Shown: piece after piece, positions 1-6,373 of the stretch
Position numbering within the stretch: the stretch's first letter is position 1
Layout of the letters: every line of letters begins with the position of its first letter
NCBI GenBank assembly: GCA_029052615.1
Contig: JAIDIR010000124.1
Coordinates: 1 to 8,733, forward strand
DNA length: 8,733 nt
Direction of reading: 5' to 3'
Source of the DNA: Clostridia bacterium
GTDB taxonomy: Bacteria > Bacillota > Clostridia > Christensenellales > Borkfalkiaceae
Made by a program: the position numbers and the translations under genes
The notes under the pieces: model-generated
Databases searched by the model: none
Told to the model about the DNA's origin: nothing
Seen by the model: only the letters and a program-made list of their open reading frames with translations

Positions 1-2
1 AT

Positions 3-31
3 ATAATACCAATTTATACATACAATGTCAA
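3..31 (-). promoter_or_regulatory. Leftward sigma-A-type promoter for a gene beyond the left edge
   Basis: On the minus strand a perfect -35 box TTGACA (31-26) is followed by exactly 17 nt and the -10 box TATTAT (8-3), which matches TATAAT at five of six positions. It lies beyond the operon terminator and points the same way as the ATPase genes, so it should start a separate transcript. The predicted start site and the gene itself fall outside the window. Confidence 0.75.
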
Positions 32-98
32 CGGATTTAGGGCATATCCGCCGCATTTGTCAACAAAATCTATTACATTTCACCCTTTTTATCCCCGC

Positions 99-136
99 AA
101 AAAAGAAAAAAGCCGAACGCACAGTTCGGCTTTTTT
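99..136 (-). terminator. Rho-independent terminator of the ATPase operon
   Basis: A perfect 7-bp GC-rich stem, GCCGAAC (112-118) with GTTCGGC (124-130), closes a 5-nt loop and is flanked by six A on one side (106-111) and six T on the other (131-136). Read leftward, the hairpin is followed by T6-C-T6 (111-99), a classic termination tract. It begins 24 nt after the stop codon of the subunit D gene. The A and T flanks make the structure symmetrical, so it could also stop transcription coming from the left. Confidence 0.93.
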
Positions 137-160
137 AATTACTTTAAATATTAGTCACAA

Positions 161-787
161 TCAAACGTCGGCTTTGTTTTTTACTTTCATAAGCCTGATT
201 ACCGCGGCGCGCTCGTTTTCGTCCAGCTTGCTCTTGATATACTTAATGGTTTCTTCAAGCTGGGGTATCATTACGTATTCAAGCGCGTTTACGCGGCGCT
301 TGTTGCGCTCGATTTCCTCCGCAAGCATACGCACCGTCTTTTCGGTTTCGGCAAGCGCAAGCATTTTGGGAAGCAGCGCGGCGGCTTTGGTAACCGAATA
401 GTCCGCCTCACTCGTAATTTCGGGATAGGCGTAAGGCAGTCCGTCGGTGGTCTTTTCGTTGACAAGCCCTATTTTGGGAACTTCCACGCCCATAACGCTT
501 TTAACGCCGCACTCCGCCTTGAGGGCAACCGACGGCATGGCAAAAGCCGTTTCGGCACGGTAAGCGGGCGTAACCGAACGCGCAACCGAAAACTGCCTTA
601 AAGTTTCGGAAAGCTCCTTTTCCACTTCGTCCCTAAGGCGTTTGTTTTCTTTTATTATAAGCGAGAAGCGGCGCACCATTTCATCGGATTTATCCTTTAA
701 AAGTTTGTGACCGCGTACCGCCGTTGTAAGCCGCGCTTTCAGCTTTTTAAGCTCCATACGCGTAGGGTTTACGTTAAGCCGTGCCAA
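161..787 (-). CDS. ntpD: V-type ATP synthase subunit D (central rotor shaft)
   Basis: Subunit D is the long antiparallel coiled-coil axle that turns inside the A3B3 head and passes torque to the ring through F and C. The 208-residue product has the usual family length. It opens with the family signature ARLNVNPTR (2-10) and GHKLLKDK (26-33), then a helical stretch, a variable middle, and the C-terminal helix with RVNALEYVMIP (165-175) and LEETIKYI (177-184), which pairs with the N-terminal helix. The start codon is TTG (787-785). It is well supported because the family signature begins right there and a GAGGG site lies 8 nt upstream. The gene follows ntpB after a 16-nt gap and is the last gene before the terminator. 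No motif is missing. The ntp symbol follows Enterococcus naming; atpD is also used. Confidence 0.97.
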   Translation of the reverse strand: MARLNVNPTRMELKKLKARLTTAVRGHKLLKDKSDEMVRRFSLIIKENKRLRDEVEKELSETLRQFSVARSVTPAYRAETAFAMPSVALKAECGVKSVMGVEVPKIGLVNEKTTDGLPYAYPEITSEADYSVTKAAALLPKMLALAETEKTVRMLAEEIERNKRRVNALEYVMIPQLEETIKYIKSKLDENERAAVIRLMKVKNKADV

Positions 788-795
788 ATGGTTAT

Positions 796-800
796 CCCTC
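796..800 (-). promoter_or_regulatory. Ribosome binding site fixing the TTG start of ntpD
   Basis: GAGGG (800-796 on the minus strand) lies 8 nt ahead of the TTG at 787-785. No ATG or GTG start is available before the conserved ARLNVNPTR signature, so this site supports a true TTG start. Confidence 0.75.
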
Positions 801-803
801 TGA

Positions 804-2171
804 TTATTTCAAATACTTGTCTATATATGCCTGTCTGATACGTTTAAGCTCGGATACGGGCAGAATTTTCATAAGCTCCCAACCGATATCCAGCGTTTCT
901 TCAACCGGTCTGTTCGCGTCGAAGCCCTGATTTATATACACCTTTTCAAAGTTTTCCGCAAACTTTGCGTACAGCTTATCGGTGTCGGAAAGAGCGGCTT
1001 CGCCCAGAATTGCGGCAAGCTCCTTGCTCTCCTTTCCGCTTGCGTACGCGGCGAAAAGCTGGTTCATGGTGTCGGCGTGGTCCTCGCGCGTCTTGCCCTT
1101 GCCTATGCCCTTGTCCTTAAGACGGGAAAGCGAAGGCAGAACGTCGATGGGCGGGTTTATGCCCTTTTTATACAAATCGCGCGAAAGCATTATTTGCCCC
1201 TCGGTGATGTAGCCCGTCAGGTCGGGTATGGGGTGGGTCTTGTCGTCCTCGGGCATGGTCAGAATGGGTATCTGCGTTATAGAGCCCTCGCACCCGCGTA
1301 TTCTGCCCGCGCGCTCGTACATAGTCGCAAGGTCGGTATACAGATAGCCGGGGTAGCCGCGCCTGCCGGGAATTTCGCGCCGCGCCGCCGAAACTTCACG
1401 CAACGCCTCGGCGTAGTTGGTAATGTCGGTCATTATGACCAGAACGTGCATACCGCAGGTGAACGCCAGATATTCCGCACAGGTCAACGCCATACGCGGG
1501 GTTGAAATACGCTCTACCGCGGGGTCGTTTGCAAGGTTGCTGAACAGCACCGTCCTTTCGATTGCGCCCGTCTTTTTGAAGTCGTCAACGAAATACTGCG
1601 CTTCCTCGAAGGTAATACCTATCGCCGCAAACACGACCGCGAACTTGCTGTCCGTGCCGCGCACCTTTGCCTGCCTTGCTATCTGCGCGGCAAGCTCCGC
1701 GTGAGGAAGTCCGCTCATCGAGAATACGGGCAGTTTCTGTCCTCTTACCAGTGTGTTAAGTCCGTCAATCGCGGATATTCCCGTCTGAATAAATTCGTCG
1801 GGGTAGTCGCGCGCCGCAGGATTTATAGGCTCGCCGTTGATATCCAGCACCTTTTCGGGGATTACGGGCGCGCCGCCGTCGCGGGGGTTGCCCATACCGT
1901 CGAACACTCTGCCCAGCATATCGCGCGAGCACGCAAGTTGCTGGCTGTGCCCCGTAAAGCGCGCCTTTGCGTCCGAAATCTGCAAGCCCTGAGAGTTTTC
2001 GAAGAGCTGCACCACCGCCTTGTCGCGGTTGATTTCAAGCACCTTGCCGCGGCGGATAGTGCCGTCGTGACAGATAATATCCACAAGCTCGTTATAGGTT
2101 ACGCCCTCAACGCCGTCGACCACCATCAAAGGTCCGACGACTTCTCGGATTGTCTTGTATTCCTTAAACAT
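804..2171 (-). CDS. ntpB: V-type ATP synthase subunit B (regulatory head subunit)
   Basis: Subunit B alternates with A in the A3B3 hexamer. It binds no catalytic nucleotide itself but supplies the arginine finger to the A active site. The 455-residue product has the N-terminal beta-barrel opening YKTIREVVGPLMVV (5-18) and the segments RDYPDEFIQTGISAID (121-136) and VRGQKLPVFSMSGLPH (142-157). In that last segment the P-loop is degenerate and lacks the GKT lysine, as expected for B. SARREIPGRRGYPGYLYTDL is at 262-281. The conserved LPSLSRLKDKG (345-355) places the likely arginine finger at Arg350, the same number as in E. hirae NtpB. The start is ATG at 2171: it fits the family N terminus and has AGGAG 6 nt upstream. 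An in-frame start at 2210 would add 13 residues that are really the end of the A gene. The gene overlaps ntpA by 8 nt, so the two head subunits are probably translationally coupled. Confidence 0.98.
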   Translation of the reverse strand: MFKEYKTIREVVGPLMVVDGVEGVTYNELVDIICHDGTIRRGKVLEINRDKAVVQLFENSQGLQISDAKARFTGHSQQLACSRDMLGRVFDGMGNPRDGGAPVIPEKVLDINGEPINPAARDYPDEFIQTGISAIDGLNTLVRGQKLPVFSMSGLPHAELAAQIARQAKVRGTDSKFAVVFAAIGITFEEAQYFVDDFKKTGAIERTVLFSNLANDPAVERISTPRMALTCAEYLAFTCGMHVLVIMTDITNYAEALREVSAARREIPGRRGYPGYLYTDLATMYERAGRIRGCEGSITQIPILTMPEDDKTHPIPDLTGYITEGQIMLSRDLYKKGINPPIDVLPSLSRLKDKGIGKGKTREDHADTMNQLFAAYASGKESKELAAILGEAALSDTDKLYAKFAENFEKVYINQGFDANRPVEETLDIGWELMKILPVSELKRIRQAYIDKYLK

Positions 2172-3927
2172 CGTCCTCTCCTCCCTGGCAAATAGCCTTG
2201 AATTCCGCACCCATAAGCTTCAAAATCTCGTCGAACTCCGAAAGGTTTTCTTCCTTGATATACTTGGAACGACCCAGCCTTTCCTTGCTCTTGCTTGCAA
2301 GTACGTCGTTAATGGACGCGAACGAAGCAACCGCTTCCCTTGCGCGCGTATCGAATTCGTAAATAAGCTTAAGCATTAAGAACTGCTTTTTCATAGACGT
2401 GTAGGTGTCTATTTCGTCAAACGCGTTCTGGTGCAGATAGTCCTCGCGGATAATCTTTGCGGTTTCCATCGTCAGCCTGTCTTTGGACGAGAGCGCGTCC
2501 ATACCTACCAGCCTTACTATTTCGTTAAGCGCCGCCTCCTCCTGCAAGACCGTCATTATAAACTGGCGGTACTGCGCGTATTCCACGCTTACGTTTTCGT
2601 TGTACCAGTCGCGCATCTTGTCCGCGTAGAGCGAATAGCTTATAAGCCAGTCGATTGCGGGGAAATGGCGCTTATATGCAAGCGACGCCGAAAGTCCCCA
2701 GAACACTTTTACGATTCTTAAAGTTGCCTGCGAAACCGGCTCCGAAAGGTCGCCGCCCGGAGGGGAAACCGCGCCTATCGCGGTAACCGAGCCGACGCGC
2801 GGCGTCGAGCCCAAAAGCTTTACCATACCCGCACGCTCGTAGAACTCCGCAAGTCGGCTTGCAAGGTACGCGGGATATCCCTCGTCGCCGGGCATCTCCT
2901 CAAGACGTCCGCTCATTTCGCGCAGCGCCTCCGCCCAACGCGACGTTGAGTCCGCCATAATAGCCACGTTATAGCCCATATCGCGGAAATATTCCGCAAT
3001 GGTTATACCCGTGTAAATCGAAGCCTCTCGCGCGGCGACGGGCATATCCGAAGTGTTGGCTATAAGGATAGTCCTCTTCATCAACGGCTCGCCCGTCTTG
3101 GGGTCGATAAGCTCGGGGAATTCGTTAAGAACGTCGGTCATTTCGTTTCCGCGTTCGCCGCAGCCTACGTATACGATAATATCCGCGTCCGCCCACTTTG
3201 CAAGCTGGTGCTGAACGACCGTCTTGCCGCTTCCGAAGGGACCGGGAACGGCGGCAACGCCGCCGCGCGCAACGGGGAACAGCGTGTCTATAACCCTCTG
3301 ACCCGTAACCATGGGCTTATCGGGGGTAAGCTTTTCTTTGTACGGTCTGCCCTTTCTTACGGGCCATTTCCTCAGCATACTTACGGGTTTAACGCCCGCA
3401 GCCGTCCTTATAACCGCAACCGTATCGACTATGGTAAAATCTCCCTCTTCCACGGAAACGACCTTGCCGCTTATGCCGTTGGGGACCAATATTCTGTGTT
3501 CTACTATCTCCGTTTCCTGAACGACGCCCAGAACGTCGCCTTCCGAAACCTCGTCGCCCGCCTTTACGCGCGGCGAGAAACGCCACTTCTTTTCGCGGTC
3601 GAGATTGTTTACCGAAACGCCCCTCGATATACGCGAACCGTATTTGAAGAAGAGCGTGGTCAAAGGACGCTGGATACCGTCGAATATGCCCGACAGAAGT
3701 CCGGGAGCAAGCTCAACCGAAAGGGGCTCGCCCGTGGAAACGACGTCCTCGCCTGGACCTAAGCCCGACGTTTCCTCGTAAACCTGAATGGAAGCCTTAT
3801 CGCCGCGCAGTTCTATGACCTCGCCGATAAGCTCCTTTTCGGAAACGTGCACGACGTCGTACATCTTGCAGTCCGCCATGCCCTCCGCTATTATCAAGGG
3901 ACCGGAAATTTTTACTGTTTTGCCCAT
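2164..3927 (-). CDS. ntpA: V-type ATP synthase subunit A (catalytic head subunit)
   Basis: Subunit A hydrolyses or makes ATP at the A-B interfaces of the cytoplasmic head. The 587-residue product has the normal length for bacterial V-type A subunits. It shows an N-terminal beta-barrel (about 1-70) and the A-specific insertion absent from F-type beta subunits (about 110-185, with KAGDEVSEGDVLG at 122-134). The Walker A P-loop GPFGSGKT is at 229-236, with Lys235 as the phosphate-binding lysine. GCGERGNEM (255-263) carries the catalytic base Glu258. The Walker B region is VAIMADSTSRWAEAL (321-335), and the C-terminal part is a helical bundle. No intein interrupts the P-loop region. The ATG at 3927 has GAGG 6 nt upstream, overlapping the stop codon of the F gene, and the next gene overlaps the 3' end by 8 nt. 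Identity and start are secure. Confidence 0.98.
   Translation of the reverse strand: MGKTVKISGPLIIAEGMADCKMYDVVHVSEKELIGEVIELRGDKASIQVYEETSGLGPGEDVVSTGEPLSVELAPGLLSGIFDGIQRPLTTLFFKYGSRISRGVSVNNLDREKKWRFSPRVKAGDEVSEGDVLGVVQETEIVEHRILVPNGISGKVVSVEEGDFTIVDTVAVIRTAAGVKPVSMLRKWPVRKGRPYKEKLTPDKPMVTGQRVIDTLFPVARGGVAAVPGPFGSGKTVVQHQLAKWADADIIVYVGCGERGNEMTDVLNEFPELIDPKTGEPLMKRTILIANTSDMPVAAREASIYTGITIAEYFRDMGYNVAIMADSTSRWAEALREMSGRLEEMPGDEGYPAYLASRLAEFYERAGMVKLLGSTPRVGSVTAIGAVSPPGGDLSEPVSQATLRIVKVFWGLSASLAYKRHFPAIDWLISYSLYADKMRDWYNENVSVEYAQYRQFIMTVLQEEAALNEIVRLVGMDALSSKDRLTMETAKIIREDYLHQNAFDEIDTYTSMKKQFLMLKLIYEFDTRAREAVASFASINDVLASKSKERLGRSKYIKEENLSEFDEILKLMGAEFKAICQGGEDDV
2178..2182 (-). promoter_or_regulatory. 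Ribosome binding site deciding the ntpB start
   Basis: AGGAG (2182-2178 on the minus strand), inside a longer purine run, sits 6 nt ahead of the ATG at 2171. It lies within the last codons of ntpA and favours this ATG over the in-frame upstream start at 2210. Confidence 0.8.
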
Positions 3928-3935
3928 AAAAAACC

Positions 3936-4253
3936 TCAGTTATTAAATAAAATGTCTACGCCGAGGGCGCGTTCCATTGCATTTTTCAAAAGTTCCGTAC
4001 CGTGCCCCGTGCTGCCGTTCTTTGAAGGTATGCTTAAAACCACGGGGTAAGGCTGCTCGTCAAACCTCTTTAAAAATTCGGTCAGCGGTTTTGCAAGCTC
4101 CTCGGTAAGAAAAATTATCTGATAATCCTTGGCGACCTTTCTTAAAACGTCGCGCGCCTTCGCCTCGTTTTCCGCAGAAAAGGTTGCAACGCCCGCAGCC
4201 CTGAAAACCATAATGCTGTCGCCGTCGCCTATGATTGCTATTTTACCTGTCAT
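3936..4253 (-). CDS. ntpG: V-type ATP synthase subunit F (central stalk; NtpG in Enterococcus naming)
   Basis: Subunit F is a small Rossmann-like protein that binds the shaft subunit D and modulates ATPase activity. The 105-residue product has the usual family length. It begins with the family motif KIAIIGDGDS (4-13), continues with a region ending in IIFLTEELA (46-54), and then VVLSIPSKNGSTGHG (71-85). It finishes with a helix and the terminal motif RALGVDIL (95-102), which matches the normal C terminus. The ATG at 4253 has AGG 6 nt upstream. It lies 16 nt after the end of the C gene and 8 nt before the A gene, the usual C-F-A order in bacterial and archaeal V/A operons. Naming differs between systems: this is subunit F (atpF) in the archaeal and Thermus style and NtpG in E. 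hirae. Confidence 0.96.
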   Translation of the reverse strand: MTGKIAIIGDGDSIMVFRAAGVATFSAENEAKARDVLRKVAKDYQIIFLTEELAKPLTEFLKRFDEQPYPVVLSIPSKNGSTGHGTELLKNAMERALGVDILFNN

Positions 4254-4269
4254 ACTACACCTGTAACAT

Positions 4270-5250
4270 TTACCCTATCGCGCGCAAACGGCGTTTGATT
4301 TCGCTATCCTTCATACCCGCCAGCAGGCACACGAAAAGTATTCTTACGTTCGCATTTTCGGCGCGGCGGCGGAATACGTAGTAAAGAAACGGCCGACTCT
4401 TTTGCAGCTCGTACTTCTTAGCGGTGAAGTATTCCGTTTCGTAGCTTTCGCAAATGCGTTCCGCCGCGGTCAGGGGAAGCCCCGCCGCCTTATCCGCAAC
4501 GCACTTTTTTACAAACTCGTAATAGGGTGTGGACTTGAAAACCTTCAAAGCCTTTTCGGTATCCTCGCCGAAGAGCAGCGCAAGCTGTTTGTCGGAAATC
4601 TTTCCGCCCGCAACGTAACACTTTGCGGCGTACTCCTCCTCGGCAGAACGAAGCGCCGTAAGGATATTGGTCATATCCGCCTTAGTCGTTAAAAGCTTTT
4701 TCAACAGCCCGTTCCTTGCGCAAGTCTCGTGCAGATGAACGTACAGCGCCTTTTCGAATATAATGCCAATCTCCGCACCCGAAGCTTCCGTCTTGTTTTC
4801 CTCCGAAAACAGTTCGGCGGCTTGCTTTACCGCGTCGCCCAATACCTTACCCAAGGGCGCGTATTCGCCCGAATTCACGCTGCTTATAATCACCTCAACG
4901 GGAATAAGCCCCGCGGGGGCAAGCATATTTTCGGTATCGAGATTGAGATAGCGCGCCTTAACCGCCGCCTTTGCGTTGTGGAAATCGCGCGGCGACAACA
5001 GATAAGCCGCCTCCGCTTTCGACGGCGCATATTCGCGTATAAACGCGTCGATAGCCGCCTCGTCGGCGGAAACGAGCTTTTCGTACTCGTAAACGGACGC
5101 CGCTTCCGCACCCTTGCCGAAGCCGCTCTCCGAAACGACGCGCAAAGCCTCCTCCGCGCCCGAATCGCAGAGTTTGAATATCTTGTCGTTTAAAAGATAT
5201 TTTTCTCTGGCGGCAATAACGCCGTTCGTGTACAATAAGTCCTTACTCAT
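4270..5250 (-). CDS. ntpC: V-type ATP synthase subunit C (adaptor between shaft and ring, V0 subunit d type)
   Basis: Subunit C is the funnel-shaped, all-helical, soluble protein that sits on the K ring and holds the D-F shaft. It is related to eukaryotic subunit d. The 326-residue product is of typical family length and has no membrane segment. It carries the recognisable RDFHNAKAAVKARY (88-101), a version of the family's DxHNLKxLLKAKY motif. The C-terminal block begins PFLYYVF (287-293) and runs into VRILFVCLLAGM and the final charged helix. The sequence is less conserved than A or B, as is usual for this subunit, but length, motifs and position agree. The start codon overlaps the E gene by 8 nt (ATGAGTAA). 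There is no clear Shine-Dalgarno sequence, so translation probably depends on coupling to the E gene. Confidence 0.95.
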   Translation of the reverse strand: MSKDLLYTNGVIAAREKYLLNDKIFKLCDSGAEEALRVVSESGFGKGAEAASVYEYEKLVSADEAAIDAFIREYAPSKAEAAYLLSPRDFHNAKAAVKARYLNLDTENMLAPAGLIPVEVIISSVNSGEYAPLGKVLGDAVKQAAELFSEENKTEASGAEIGIIFEKALYVHLHETCARNGLLKKLLTTKADMTNILTALRSAEEEYAAKCYVAGGKISDKQLALLFGEDTEKALKVFKSTPYYEFVKKCVADKAAGLPLTAAERICESYETEYFTAKKYELQKSRPFLYYVFRRRAENANVRILFVCLLAGMKDSEIKRRLRAIG

Positions 5251-5830
5251 CTGATATACCGGTATTAAATATAACCGAAGCTATTTCCGCCTGCTTCTCT
5301 TCCCTGTCCGCCGCCAGTATCGCGCCGTAGGAAAGATTTTTATCGGATTTTTTTCCGCGAAGCATAAACCCGCCGTCAAGCGTGGCGTGCTTGGTTGAAA
5401 CTTTAAGCTTCTTTTCCTTGATTATCGGAAGGGCGGAAACCGCCTGTGCATAGCGGAAATTATCCGCAAACACCAGCTCGTCACCCTCCTCCGCATGCTC
5501 GTCCAACAGCCGTTTGCAGAGGAACAGCGTGTCCCTTTCGCTCAAATTTAAAAGCTTTTCAAGCGCGCGGGCATACACCTTATCGATAACGCCGCGCTTT
5601 TCCGCAAGCAGAATTTTTGCACCGTCCAGCCTTGCGGCGGCAGCCTTTCCGTCGAAAATGCTTTCCGCCTTGGCTTTAACCTGCGCTTCGGTTCCCTGCC
5701 TGTTTCTTTCGGCTCTGGTGTTCGCCTCGGCAACGGTTGCCTTAGCCCTTTCCTCCGCTTCCGCAATAATTGCCCGCGCCTCTTCCTCGGCGTCGGAAAT
5801 TATTCTTTCGACAATTGCCTGTTCACTCAT
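5243..5830 (-). CDS. ntpE: V-type ATP synthase subunit E (peripheral stalk)
   Basis: Subunit E pairs with the G/H-type subunit to form the peripheral stalks that stop the A3B3 head from rotating. The 195-residue product has an alanine- and glutamate-rich amphipathic helix over about residues 10-80 (for example IIAEAEERAKA at 21-31), fitting a coiled coil. A globular C-terminal domain follows, with LDGGFMLRG (151-159), the usual place of the conserved GGF turn, and a terminal helix. I chose the ATG at 5830. A longer reading from a TTG at 5839 adds only three residues and would start inside the last codons of the K gene. Neither start has a Shine-Dalgarno sequence. The ATG is 5 nt after the K stop codon, so re-initiation by ribosomes finishing K is the likely route. 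The 3' end overlaps the C gene by 8 nt. Confidence 0.94.
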   Translation of the reverse strand: MSEQAIVERIISDAEEEARAIIAEAEERAKATVAEANTRAERNRQGTEAQVKAKAESIFDGKAAAARLDGAKILLAEKRGVIDKVYARALEKLLNLSERDTLFLCKRLLDEHAEEGDELVFADNFRYAQAVSALPIIKEKKLKVSTKHATLDGGFMLRGKKSDKNLSYGAILAADREEKQAEIASVIFNTGISDE

Positions 5831-5835
5831 AATTA

Positions 5836-6354
5836 TCAAACAAGGGGAATTAACATTATAGAAATGATAAGTCCTAAAATTGCATAGAACTCTATCATTG
5901 CGGGATAGATGATAAGCTTACCGCCAAGCGAATCCTGCTTGCCTACCGCGTAGATACAGTTGACAGCCGATTTGCCCTGGAATATGCCCGTAACTAAACC
6001 TGCAACAGCCATAGGCATTACCGCACCCAGCATAGCCCAGCCCTGCGCAAGGGTCAGATCCGCAGTAATCGAGCCGGAAGCTATGATGCCGATAATAAAG
6101 CCGTAAATACCCTGCGTTGCGGGAAGCAGCACGAGAACGAGAACCTTACCGAACTTGTCGGGAGCTTCGCCCAGAACGCCCGCCGCTGCGGTACCCGTCT
6201 TGAAAAGACCGATTGCCGAACCTATGCCGCAGAGAAGCACGCAGAGCGCGACGCCAATCATTGCGACAGTGAAACCGGTGTAGCCGATTTGCGTGGCTTT
6301 TTCGCCGACTTCCTGAGCAATCTGCTCACCTTCCGCCAAAAGTGATAAAAACAT
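5836..6354 (-). CDS. ntpK: V-type ATP synthase subunit K (rotor-ring proteolipid, Na+-type site)
   Basis: Subunit K forms the membrane ring that carries ions past subunit I. The 172-residue product has four membrane helices in two hairpins, the duplicated form typical of V-type K. The helices lie at about 26-47, 68-93, 107-125 and 147-171. Only the second hairpin has the ion-binding acid, Glu155 in PAMIEFYAILG. The E. hirae NtpK Na+ ligands Leu61, Thr64, Gln65, Gln110 and Glu139 correspond, with a constant offset of 16, to Leu77, Thr80, Gln81 (in LLPATQGIYGF), Gln126 (in GIFQGK) and Glu155. I therefore infer Na+ coupling. The start is ATG at 6354 with a perfect GGAGG 5 nt upstream; an in-frame TTG at 6366 overlaps that site and cannot be right. 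The 16 extra N-terminal residues lie ahead of the first helix. Confidence 0.97.
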   Translation of the reverse strand: MFLSLLAEGEQIAQEVGEKATQIGYTGFTVAMIGVALCVLLCGIGSAIGLFKTGTAAAGVLGEAPDKFGKVLVLVLLPATQGIYGFIIGIIASGSITADLTLAQGWAMLGAVMPMAVAGLVTGIFQGKSAVNCIYAVGKQDSLGGKLIIYPAMIEFYAILGLIISIMLIPLV

Positions 6355-6359
6355 ATAAA

Positions 6360-6364
6360 CCTCC
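6360..6364 (-). promoter_or_regulatory. Strong ribosome binding site of ntpK
   Basis: GGAGG (6364-6360 on the minus strand) stands 5 nt ahead of the ATG at 6354, in an A/T-rich, probably unstructured stretch. It decides the start of ntpK because the alternative TTG at 6366-6364 overlaps it. It is among the best sites in the operon, fitting the need for many copies of the ring subunit. Confidence 0.88.
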
Positions 6365-6373
6365 AAAATGTTT

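Noticed and set aside
57..401. Plus-strand open frame of 114 codons across the terminator and the end of ntpD
   Set aside because: It reads straight through the perfect terminator hairpin and antisense to conserved ntpD sequence. The serine-rich product looks like a translated complement, not a gene.
2172..2210. Upstream in-frame start extending subunit B by 13 residues
   Set aside because: The extra residues come from the end of ntpA in another frame, the family N terminus fits the ATG at 2171, and AGGAG is correctly spaced for that ATG.
2800..3300. Possible intein in subunit A
   Set aside because: Some archaeal and yeast A subunits carry an intein near the P-loop. Here the P-loop, GERGNEM and Walker B regions follow at normal spacing and total length is normal.
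3208..3762. Plus-strand open frame of 184 codons opposite ntpA
   Set aside because: It is antisense to the conserved P-loop and insertion region of ntpA, and the product is an arginine- and asparagine-rich sequence without family features. It is a shadow frame.
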